Position numbers and translations under genes: made by a program. DNA of 58,923 bases from DASYTH01 sp035762905 (lineage in GTDB: Bacteria > Actinomycetota > Actinomycetes > Mycobacteriales > Pseudonocardiaceae). Shown in pieces: positions 52,225 through 58,923 of the stretch. Numbering within the stretch: position 1 is the first letter of the stretch; each line of letters begins with the position of its first letter. The stretch spans positions 1-58,923 of the forward strand of contig NZ_DASUCC010000127.1 of the NCBI RefSeq assembly GCF_035762905.1, given 5' to 3'. The notes under the pieces are model-generated. The model saw only the letters and a list, made by a program, of their open reading frames with translations. It searched no databases and was not told where the DNA came from.

Positions 52225-52761
52225 ATGAAGGCACTCATCGTTCTCGTCGCCGCCGGCACCCTGCTCACCGGCGCCGCCGCCGTACCCGAGGCCGTCGCAA
52301 CGCCGGCCAGGCCGGCCGGCGTCGTCGGCTGGGCGCAGATCCGGTTCCACTACGCGCCGAACGACGACATCCGGTTCCGGTTCGACGCCCATGCCGCCGC
52401 GTTCACCCGGCCGACACCGCAAGCACCGTCGGGCCTGCCGACCGACGCCCGGGGCACGGTTCACTTCTCGCACCGCATCGGCGACACGACGTTCCGCGTC
52501 GAGGCCGCCGTCGAATGTCTGCTCACCGGCGGCCCGTCCGCGACCGTCACCGCACTCGTCACGTCGACCTCGCACGGCCAACTCCCCACCGGCATGCGGG
52601 TCGGCTTCAGCGTCCTGGACGCCGACCAGGACCGCATGGGTTTCTCCTGGGGCCTCGCCGACGGCACCGACCTTCGACCCTGCCTCGCCCCGGCCCCCTT
52701 CGCCCCGACCGTCCGCGGCGACTTCACCGTCCACCACGCCGACGCACCACTACCGCGTTGA
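52225..52761 (+). CDS. Small secreted protein, function unknown
   Basis: 178 aa. A signal peptide (MKALIVLVAAGTLLTGAAAVPEAVA) precedes a beta-rich domain with IRFHYAPNDDIRFRFDAHAA, GTVHFSHRIGDTTFRVEAAVECLL and DADQDRMGFSWG. Two Cys could form a disulfide. It is exported by Sec and likely free or cell-wall associated. Its end overlaps the convergent P-loop gene by 12 bp. No family is recognised. Confidence 0.78.
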   Translation: MKALIVLVAAGTLLTGAAAVPEAVATPARPAGVVGWAQIRFHYAPNDDIRFRFDAHAAAFTRPTPQAPSGLPTDARGTVHFSHRIGDTTFRVEAAVECLLTGGPSATVTALVTSTSHGQLPTGMRVGFSVLDADQDRMGFSWGLADGTDLRPCLAPAPFAPTVRGDFTVHHADAPLPR

Positions 52762-53859
52762 CCATCGAAACGCGTGCGCGGCGACCTCCTCGACCGTGCG
52801 GTGGTCGGTGTCGATGCGGTGGCCGAGTGCGGTGCGATCGAATGCTTCGGCCGCACCGGCCGCGTGGTCGGCGATCCGGAGCAGATGCGGGATCGGCTTG
52901 CCCACCAACGGATCGCCGGGTTGTGTCCAGTTGGAACCCTGACCACGCGACAGGATCCGGTTGGTCAGCTGGTCGCGTCCGGCGTGCAGGCGCAGCAGCG
53001 TGATCCGCGTCGCCGGCAGCGCGTGCGAGTACACCGCGAACGCGGCCTCGTCCTCGACCGGGCCGACCACGACCAGGTCCCGCGCACCGGCCTGCCGGTA
53101 GGTCCGCCAGATCGTGGCCATGATCCCGGCCCGCACCGGATGACCGGCCGGGGTGGGACCGCGGAAGCCGATCTGGTCCAGGTCGAGGTAGGCCGCCGTT
53201 CGCCCGGACCGCAACACCTTCTGGTACACCGCGAAACCGACGGCCGACTTGCCGGCAGCGGTCGGTCCGCACAGCCACAACACCCGCCCGTCGGCGTCGG
53301 GTCCGGCCGGCCGCACCGGTGCCGGGGACGGGTTCGGGCCGCTCGGCACCGGCCACCCGGTGCGATCGCGCACCAACCGGGCCACGTCGGCCACCGGCAG
53401 CCCGGTGGTGTCCACGGAGCCGCCGGCGACCGCACCGGTGTCGAGTTCGTCGGCCTCCCGCAGCGCCCGCTCCACCTCGCCGATCGGCAACCGGCGGGCC
53501 GCGAGCCGACGGCGCAGCTCAGCCCCGTCGGCGCGCAACCGGCACACGGTCAGCACGGCGTCCGGAACCGCCCCGGCCGGGACCTCGTGCCCGGGATCGA
53601 GCACACCGGACACCACCACACACCGGGCTCCAGCGGCCCGGAACCCGGCGACCACCGCACCAAGGTTGCGCGCCTTCAACCAGTGCCGGCCCGGATCCGC
53701 GGCCGGCTCGGGGTAGTACATGCCCAACTGGTCGATGTCGACGTAGCCGGACTCCAGCCCCGACCCGACCAGCTGGGTGTAGATCTCCCAACCGACCGTG
53801 GTCTTTCCGACCCCCGGCGGCCCGGACAACCACAGCACCGGCACCAACCCCGACCCCAC
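52750..53859 (-). CDS. Tandem P-loop NTPase/kinase-like protein
   Basis: 369 aa made of two homologous halves. The first has Walker A GPPGVGKTTVG near residue 14 and YVDIDQLGMYYPEP; the second has GPTAAGKSAVG near 198 and YLDLDQIGFRGPTP. Each half then has a hydrophobic strand (ARCVVVSGVLDPG and ARDLVVVGPVEDE) and a basic helix. The shape resembles small-molecule kinases such as adenylylsulfate or phosphotransferase-type enzymes of the AAA_33 group. GTG 53859 is used. The substrate is unknown. Confidence 0.8.
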   Translation of the reverse strand: MGSGLVPVLWLSGPPGVGKTTVGWEIYTQLVGSGLESGYVDIDQLGMYYPEPAADPGRHWLKARNLGAVVAGFRAAGARCVVVSGVLDPGHEVPAGAVPDAVLTVCRLRADGAELRRRLAARRLPIGEVERALREADELDTGAVAGGSVDTTGLPVADVARLVRDRTGWPVPSGPNPSPAPVRPAGPDADGRVLWLCGPTAAGKSAVGFAVYQKVLRSGRTAAYLDLDQIGFRGPTPAGHPVRAGIMATIWRTYRQAGARDLVVVGPVEDEAAFAVYSHALPATRITLLRLHAGRDQLTNRILSRGQGSNWTQPGDPLVGKPIPHLLRIADHAAGAAEAFDRTALGHRIDTDHRTVEEVAAHAFRWSTR

Positions 53860-53946
53860 GGCGCGGATTGTCCGGACCGAACGCCGCCGGGTCCACCGAG
53901 TTCGGTTTGGTCGACCGCCGGTTGGAGGTCGATCCGGTCCCGTCGG

Positions 53947-54399
53947 TCAGACGTGGGTCCAGGCGTGGCAGCCGTTGGTTTCCACGAGTTCGCCGCCGTT
54001 GACGGTGATCTGGGTCGGACGTTCGGACTTGCCGTAGTCGGTGACGCTCGACCGGTCGGCCTTTCGGACCGACCAGTAGCAGCCCCCGGGGTTGGTGCCG
54101 TTGGGACCGGCGGTGCGGTAGTCGCCCGGGGTGATGTTGAGGCCGACGATGTGCGTGCCGTCGCCGAACTGGCTGGCCGGGCCGGCCGGTGGTGCCGGTG
54201 CGGCGGTGATGGTGACCACGGTGCTCTCGGTCACGGTTTCGGTGATCGTTTGGGTGGCCTGGGGCTGGACGGTCTCGACGGGGTCGTCGGCTCCGGTGGC
54301 CTCGCTCACGAAGGCGGCCGCCGTGGCGATCGCGAGCCCGGCGCCGATGATCGCGGCCACCGGCCAGATCCTGCGCCAACGTGGATTGGGAGCGGACAT
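53947..54399 (-). CDS. Membrane-anchored protein with exported C-terminal domain
   Basis: 150 aa. One transmembrane helix (IWPVAAIIGAGLAIATAAAF) is followed by a Thr/Pro linker and a domain of about 75 residues (FGDGTHIVGLNITPGDYRT, GGCYWSVRK, NGCHAWTHV) with two Cys likely forming a disulfide. This small domain occurs in actinobacterial surface proteins of unknown role. GGAGGG lies 5 nt before ATG 54399; the frame continues upstream but without a ribosome site. Confidence 0.8.
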   Translation of the reverse strand: MSAPNPRWRRIWPVAAIIGAGLAIATAAAFVSEATGADDPVETVQPQATQTITETVTESTVVTITAAPAPPAGPASQFGDGTHIVGLNITPGDYRTAGPNGTNPGGCYWSVRKADRSSVTDYGKSERPTQITVNGGELVETNGCHAWTHV

Positions 54400-54644
54400 C
54401 GAACCCTCCTCGTCAGGCATCGCACACGGGTGCCGACCAGTGAGGTTAGCCCTCATCCGGGCAGCGCTGTGCATGGTACGGCCGAGCACGTCGGCGAGGC
54501 CCCGCTGCCGTCCGGCCGGTCGCCCTGGTGACTGAGGGGAGTGCCGGGGCAACCGTGAGTCACTGCGACCTTGGCCTGCTCACCAGACCGACTCGACCGG
54601 TTGACCACACGCGGATTTTGCCGTTGGCCAGGCATATTCGGGAC

Positions 54645-55703
54645 ATGCGGACGGCTGTGGCTGCTCCGGTGCTCGCGGCGATGTGCACGGGCGTGCTCGC
54701 ACTGGCCGGATGCGTCGGCGATCCCGCGCCCAGCTCGGTGCCCACCTCCGAGTCGGTGCTGCCGACCAGTCCGGTGCCCGCCGGTCCGCCCACCCCGGTG
54801 GTTGTCGAGCCCCGGCTGGAGGCCTTCGAGCTGCCGGCCGGTGCGGGTCCGCACGACGTCGCTCCCGCGGTGGACGGCGGGGTGTGGTTCACCGCGCAGC
54901 GTGGTGGGTATCTCGGTCACCTCGATCCCGCGAGTCGCACCGTGACCCAGGTCCCGCTCGGGCAGGGCGCGCGGCCGCACGGGGTGATCATCGGTGCGGA
55001 CGGCGCGGCCTGGGTGACCGACGGCGGTCTGAACGCGATCGTGCGGGTCGACGCCGCCAGCCGCGCGGTCCAACGGTTCCCGCTGCCGGCCGATCGGCCC
55101 AACGCCAACTTGAACACCGCCGCCTTCGACGACGCCGGCGTGCTGTGGTTCACCGGGCAGAACGGAATCTACGGCCGGCTCGACCCGCGCGGCGGTGCGA
55201 TGACCGTGTACGACGCCCCGCGCGGGCGCGGCCCGTACGGCATCGTCGCCACCCATGCCGGCGAGGTCTACTACGCCTCGCTGGCCGGCAGCCACATCGC
55301 CCGCATCGACACCGGTACCGGCGCGGCCACTCCGATCGAGCCGCCGACCGCCGGGCAGGGCTCGCGCCGGGTGTGGGCGGACAGCCGCGGCCAGATCTGG
55401 GTCAGCGAGTACAACGCCGGCCAGATCGGTCGCTACGAACCCGCGACCGGCCAGTGGCGGGAGTGGCGACTGCCCGGCGCGGCACCGCGGACCTATGCGG
55501 TCTACGTGGACGACCGGGACATCGTGTGGGCCAGTGACTTCGGCGCCCGCACGGTCGTGCGCTTCGACCCGGCCACCGAGGCGTTCACCACGGTCGGGCT
55601 GCCCGAAGGTGCCGAGGGCGCCCGGCAGCTCCTCGGCCGCCCGGGTGAGGTCTGGGGCGCCGCCTCCGGATTGGACCAGCTCTTCGTGATCCGCACCGGC
55701 TGA
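54645..55703 (+). CDS. Virginiamycin B lyase-like beta-propeller lipoprotein
   Basis: 352 aa. Signal and lipobox VLALAGC are followed by a Ser/Pro linker and repeated blades such as GPHDVAPAVDGGVWFTAQRGGYLGHLDP, GVIIGADGAAWVTDGGLNAIVRVD and GPYGIVATHAGEVYYASLAGSHIARID. This is the Vgb/SMP-30-like seven-blade layout. True Vgb lyases linearise streptogramin B using a catalytic His; that role cannot be confirmed and surface-bound binding or lyase functions are possible. It is divergent from the gene at 53947 across 245 bp. Confidence 0.85.
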   Translation: MRTAVAAPVLAAMCTGVLALAGCVGDPAPSSVPTSESVLPTSPVPAGPPTPVVVEPRLEAFELPAGAGPHDVAPAVDGGVWFTAQRGGYLGHLDPASRTVTQVPLGQGARPHGVIIGADGAAWVTDGGLNAIVRVDAASRAVQRFPLPADRPNANLNTAAFDDAGVLWFTGQNGIYGRLDPRGGAMTVYDAPRGRGPYGIVATHAGEVYYASLAGSHIARIDTGTGAATPIEPPTAGQGSRRVWADSRGQIWVSEYNAGQIGRYEPATGQWREWRLPGAAPRTYAVYVDDRDIVWASDFGARTVVRFDPATEAFTTVGLPEGAEGARQLLGRPGEVWGAASGLDQLFVIRTG

Positions 55704-55793
55704 AACCGGTCCCGACACTCCACCGATCCGACGCCGAACCCCACCACGACCGCCGGTCGGCGGCTCCGGTTCGCCGCGCACTACCTAGGTATG

Positions 55794-55826
55794 CATGCTG
55801 TGTCCGGCTTCGGTCGGCATAGCATG
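55794..55826. promoter_or_regulatory. Inverted repeat upstream of the XRE-TPR regulator
   Basis: CATGCTGTG (55794-55802) and CATAGCATG (55818-55826) are reverse complements at 8 of 9 positions, with a 15-bp centre. It lies 36 bp before the start codon at 55862 and may be an autoregulatory operator. An ACCTAGGT palindrome lies just to its left. Confidence 0.4.
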
Positions 55827-55861
55827 AGCAGTGATCGTGGGGATGGGCGAGGTGTGCCGTT

Positions 55862-57064
55862 GTGATCGAGCCGGGTGTTCCTCCGGGTGAGCGGATCCGC
55901 TTGCATCGCAGGCGGATCGGGCTGACGCAGGAGCAGTGCGCACAGTTGAAGGGCTGCACCGTTTCGGCGTGGCGCAAGTGGGAGTCCGGGGACCGGCAGG
56001 TCGCCTCGTTCTCCGACTGGATCGAGATCGCGCGGATCCTGCGGGTGCGTGATCTGTACCGGTTGACCGGGTTGCCGGTCGGCGAACTGCCGGAGGAGCC
56101 CAGCGAGCACGAGACGGTGCCGGCCATCCGGGCGGCGATGGTGTCGTTCGACCCCAAGCTGGCCGGTGAGCCGGACATCAAGCGGCTGGACGAGGCGGTG
56201 GAGACGGCGTGGGACATCTGGCAGGAGCGGCGACCGTTCAACCAGATCGGCGCCATGCTGCCGGAATTGATCACCGAGGTGCGGGCGTGCATTCCGCAGG
56301 TGGACGGTCCGGAGCGGGACGGCATGCTGCGCACCGCGTCGATGCTGTACTTCCTGGCCCGGGCGTTCACCAAGCGGGTCGGCGCGCAGGACGTGTCGCT
56401 GCTGGCCGCGGACCGGGCGATGGCGGCGGCGATCAAGGCCGATGATCTGGACTACCGGGCGGCATCGGCGTGGAACGTGGGAATGACCCTGGCCGATCAG
56501 GGTCACGTCCAGGTGGTGTTGGACCTGGCCACGGACGCCGCGGCCGAGTTGGAGCCGACGTTGCCGGAGGCCCCGCCGGAGCGGATGAGCATCTTCGGTG
56601 CGCTGCACCTGCTGCGCGCGGTGCAGTTCGTCCGGCTCGGCGAGGAGCCCAAGGCGGTGCCGGCGTTGGAGATCGCCGACCGGGTCGCCCGCAAAGTGGG
56701 GGAACGCAACGACTTCCGCACGGTGTTCGGACCGAGCAACGTCGGGATCCACCGGGTGTGGCTGGCGGTGGAGTTGTCCAAGCCGGGTGAGGCGATCCGG
56801 GCGGCCCAGCAGGTCGAGATCGGCTCGGTGCCCAGTGTGGAGCGCCGGTTCGTCTTCTACGTCGAGTTGGCCCGGGCCTACAGCCTGCGCAGCGAGGACG
56901 TCGCCGCGGTGCAGATGCTGCTGCGTGCGGAGCGGGAATCGGCCGAGGAACTGCGGTACAACGTCAACGTTCGGACGCTGACCCGGGAACTGTTGCGCCG
57001 GGAGAACTCGCTGACCCGCGAAGAACTTCGCCCGTTGGCCGATCGCATGGGCGTGCTCACCTGA
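55862..57064 (+). CDS. XRE-family HTH regulator with TPR-like C-terminus
   Basis: 400 aa from GTG 55862. The HTH is at about 10-65 (GERIRLHRRRIGLTQEQCAQLKGCTVSAWRKWESGDRQ). The C-terminal 320 residues are TPR-like helices (RAASAWNVGMTLADQGHVQVVLDLATDAAAEL), a layout common in actinobacterial regulators that sense peptides or partner proteins. The next gene, 292 bp downstream, encodes the membrane-phosphatase fusion and may be a target. Confidence 0.9.
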   Translation: MIEPGVPPGERIRLHRRRIGLTQEQCAQLKGCTVSAWRKWESGDRQVASFSDWIEIARILRVRDLYRLTGLPVGELPEEPSEHETVPAIRAAMVSFDPKLAGEPDIKRLDEAVETAWDIWQERRPFNQIGAMLPELITEVRACIPQVDGPERDGMLRTASMLYFLARAFTKRVGAQDVSLLAADRAMAAAIKADDLDYRAASAWNVGMTLADQGHVQVVLDLATDAAAELEPTLPEAPPERMSIFGALHLLRAVQFVRLGEEPKAVPALEIADRVARKVGERNDFRTVFGPSNVGIHRVWLAVELSKPGEAIRAAQQVEIGSVPSVERRFVFYVELARAYSLRSEDVAAVQMLLRAERESAEELRYNVNVRTLTRELLRRENSLTREELRPLADRMGVLT

Positions 57065-57356
57065 CACCCGCACCGTCCCGGTACGGGTCAGCGCCCCACC
57101 GGGTGCCATAACGAAGCGGCACCGCCCGGGGCGGTTACCCACCGGTAGCGGAGTTAGCGTTGATACGTCCGATGATCAGGGCGGAGGATCCGGTCGATCG
57201 GCACCGGACCCGCCGAACCGAACAGTGCGGGCGGTCAGCATCGCGTGGGTGACGCTGCTGACCGCCGGTATCTCCCGCGCTCAAGCCAAGTCCGGCGGTG
57301 CCGCGCGGTAGTTCCGCGGTAATTCCCTGGGGACCAAACGGGAATCGGAGACCGCC
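57065..57356. other. 292-bp intergenic region
   Basis: No convincing ORF or RNA gene is seen. Two near-copies of CGCGGTA-x-TTCC lie side by side around 57305-57325, and GGAG before ATG 57357 serves the next gene. Confidence 0.5.
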
Positions 57357-58865
57357 ATGTCGCATACGACCGTGTCCAAGAGCCGACTGCCCGCGAGCCG
57401 ACCTTGGTGGCTGGCCGGCGGCATGCTCGGCCTCGCCTTCGGATACTTCCTCTGGTACACCCCGTACGCCGCGTTGACCAAGGCGCTGTCCTCCGGTCTG
57501 CTGCCCGGAATGGACACGACGGTGGTCGGATTCATGCTGCTGCCCGCCGCCGCATTGGGCACACTCGTCGGCGCCACGGTGTTCCTGGTCGCGACCGGCT
57601 GGTGGCGCTACATCGGAACCCGGCGCGTCGCCGGGCGGAGATTGCGCCTGCCAAGCAACACCATGCTCATCGCCGGGTTCTGCATGGCGCTGGTGATCGC
57701 CACCACCACGCTGAACTACACCTTCGTCGGCGTGTCGATCCTGTTCATGCTGCTGATGATGCGGGGCGGGGTGCTGATCCTGTCGCCGATCGTGGACAGC
57801 GTGCGCGGTCGCCGGGTACGCGTATACTCCTGGGCCGCGCTCGGGTTCAGCCTGTGCGCCGTGATCACCGCACTGTCCGATGTGAACAGTTACGTCCTCA
57901 CCATCGGTGCGGCGCTCAGCCTGGCCGTCTACTACAGCGGGTACCTCGGCCGGTTCCGGATCATGAGCCGGGTCGCCAAGACCGGTGACGAGCTGACCGA
58001 CCGGCGCTACTTCGCCGAAGAGGCGATCTCCGCGGCGATCTGGCAGGTGCTGCTGTGTGCCGTGCTCGCCGTGCTGGGCCTCGGGTCGGTGTCGGCGGCG
58101 CTCCGCGAGGGGTTCACCTCGTTCCTGTTCACCCCCGCGGCGCTGCCCGCGTTCGGGATCGGCCTGCTGTACTCGGCGCTGTACGGCTACGGCACGCTGA
58201 TCTACCTCGACCCGCGCGAGTACACCTGGTGCGTGCCGGCCAACCGGTGCGCCAGCCTGCTCTCCGGGCTGGTCGCCTCGTTCGGGCTGACCGCCCTGAC
58301 CGGCATCGCCCTCCCCGGCACCGGCCAGCTCGTCGCCACCGGCTTCGTCTTCCTGGCGATCCTCGCGCTGAGCTACCCGACCATCCGCGCCGCCCTGCGC
58401 CGGAACAGCGCCCCGCCACTGTTGCTGTTCGTCTGCAGCGGAAACACCTGCCGCTCGGCCATGGCCGAGGCCGTCGCCCGCACCGCCGTCGCGACCGGCC
58501 GGTGGCGCATCGCCAGTGCCGGCCTGACCGCCAAGCCCGACGCGCCGATCGCCGAACCGGCGGCCACCGCGCTGGCCGAGCTCGGCTGTCCCGCCCCGAC
58601 CGAGCACCGGGCCCGGCAACTGACCCTCGCGATGATCGCCGAAGCCCACACGGTCTACACCATGACCACCGCACATCGCGACGCCGTGCTCACCATGGCC
58701 CCGGACGCCGCAGACAAGACCATCCTGCTCGACCCCCAGGGCGCCGACATCTCCGACCCGCACGGTCAATCCGCCGAGGCATACCGGGACTGCGCCGTCC
58801 AACTCCGCCAGTTGATCACCGTGCGGCTCACCCCCGCCGAGGACGGCAAGGTTCCCGCGGGCTAG
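57357..58865 (+). CDS. Polytopic membrane protein fused to low-molecular-weight tyrosine phosphatase
   Basis: 502 aa. Residues 15-345 have about ten hydrophobic segments in the style of DMT/EamA transporters (LGLAFGYFLWYTPYAALTKAL, NTMLIAGFCMALVIATTTLNYTFVGVSILFMLLMM). Residues 350-490 are a complete LMW protein-tyrosine-phosphatase/arsenate-reductase domain: P-loop C360-S-G-N-T-C-R366 after LLLFVCS, and the general-acid loop DISDPHG followed by EAYRDC. Dephosphorylation with a Cys thioester-like intermediate is expected. GGAG lies 6 nt before ATG 57357. A phosphatase built onto a transporter suggests self-regulated transport or export of a phosphorylated compound. Confidence 0.88.
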   Translation: MSHTTVSKSRLPASRPWWLAGGMLGLAFGYFLWYTPYAALTKALSSGLLPGMDTTVVGFMLLPAAALGTLVGATVFLVATGWWRYIGTRRVAGRRLRLPSNTMLIAGFCMALVIATTTLNYTFVGVSILFMLLMMRGGVLILSPIVDSVRGRRVRVYSWAALGFSLCAVITALSDVNSYVLTIGAALSLAVYYSGYLGRFRIMSRVAKTGDELTDRRYFAEEAISAAIWQVLLCAVLAVLGLGSVSAALREGFTSFLFTPAALPAFGIGLLYSALYGYGTLIYLDPREYTWCVPANRCASLLSGLVASFGLTALTGIALPGTGQLVATGFVFLAILALSYPTIRAALRRNSAPPLLLFVCSGNTCRSAMAEAVARTAVATGRWRIASAGLTAKPDAPIAEPAATALAELGCPAPTEHRARQLTLAMIAEAHTVYTMTTAHRDAVLTMAPDAADKTILLDPQGADISDPHGQSAEAYRDCAVQLRQLITVRLTPAEDGKVPAG

Positions 58866-58900
58866 GAGTGCGGTTCGCGGTCACTGCTGATCCAAACCAA

Positions 58901-58915
58901 CCGGCCGGAGGCCGG
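58901..58915 (+). terminator. Possible short hairpin terminator
   Basis: CCGGCC (58901-58906) and GGCCGG (58910-58915) form a 6-bp stem with a 3-nt loop, 35 bp after the phosphatase-fusion stop. No U-tract is visible before the window ends. Confidence 0.3.
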
Positions 58916-58923
58916 CGCCCGAC

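Noticed and set aside
1..58923. tRNA, rRNA, CRISPR array, insertion sequence or prophage
   Set aside because: No cloverleaf, spaced direct-repeat array, transposase, integrase or phage structural gene was recognised by eye; tRNAscan and ISfinder-type searches would settle it.

Overview
The window is a GC-rich bacterial chromosome segment with dense genes, frequent GTG starts, many 4-bp start/stop overlaps and at least two apparently leaderless genes. Together with an AfsR/SARP regulator, LppX-like lipoproteins, an XRE-TPR regulator and Tat export, this points to an actinomycete, probably a filamentous one of the Pseudonocardiales or Streptomyces kind. The family is a guess; no rRNA or tRNA is present to settle it. 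No gene-free stretch reaches 300 bases. No CRISPR array, IS element, phage or integration module was seen.

Layout. (1) 1-5 kb: a MarR regulator diverges from a short operon with a helical-repeat protein, a GH92 mannosidase-type hydrolase and a GT4 glycosyltransferase. (2) 5-13 kb: a minus-strand operon of an AfsR-type regulator, a 110-aa putative precursor peptide, a B12-binding radical SAM RiPP-maturation enzyme (CX7CX2C) and a lectin-type propeller/HEAT fusion. An ECF sigma gene diverges from it, and an 11-bp-period direct repeat lies between the two. (3) 13-18 kb: a cyclase-fold protein, a Gly-rich membrane protein, a lipoprotein, a PadR/membrane-protein pair and an acetyltransferase. (4) 18-24 kb: a ThDP enzyme, an amidase and a pair of saccharopine-dehydrogenase-type genes.

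(5) 24.5-33 kb: an all-plus-strand set that looks like an undescribed RiPP-type pathway. It contains a leaderless MFS exporter, a class-V PLP enzyme, a 29-codon peptide ending ADCWACLVDN with a very strong RBS, a perfect 11-bp hairpin, a large TPR protein, an M17 aminopeptidase, a 93-aa protein and a Tat-exported amidase. (6) 33-37.5 kb: a two-component system, a secreted helical protein, a Ca2+/cation antiporter and MntP. (7) 37.5-43 kb: a minus-strand PQQ operon made of a cupredoxin-like PQQ-associated protein, a quinoprotein alcohol dehydrogenase with a lanthanide-type Asp pair and no signal peptide, and pqqA-B-C-D-E. The same strand continues upstream with katG, translationally coupled to a GAF-LytTR regulator, and a formamidase/acetamidase gene. 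(8) 47.9-58.9 kb: a solute-binding lipoprotein, a DHA2 exporter, several secreted proteins or lipoproteins, a tandem P-loop protein, an XRE-TPR regulator and a membrane protein fused to a low-molecular-weight tyrosine phosphatase.

How the genes fit together. The PQQ operon is self-contained: cofactor precursor, cofactor biosynthesis and a cognate dehydrogenase. The neighbouring KatG could remove the peroxide made by PqqC and by quinone recycling. In the 24.5-33 kb set, the inferred order is peptide synthesis, modification by the PLP enzyme with the TPR protein as platform, leader trimming by the M17 peptidase, export by the MFS, and further processing outside by the Tat amidase. This is a hypothesis from gene order and families only.
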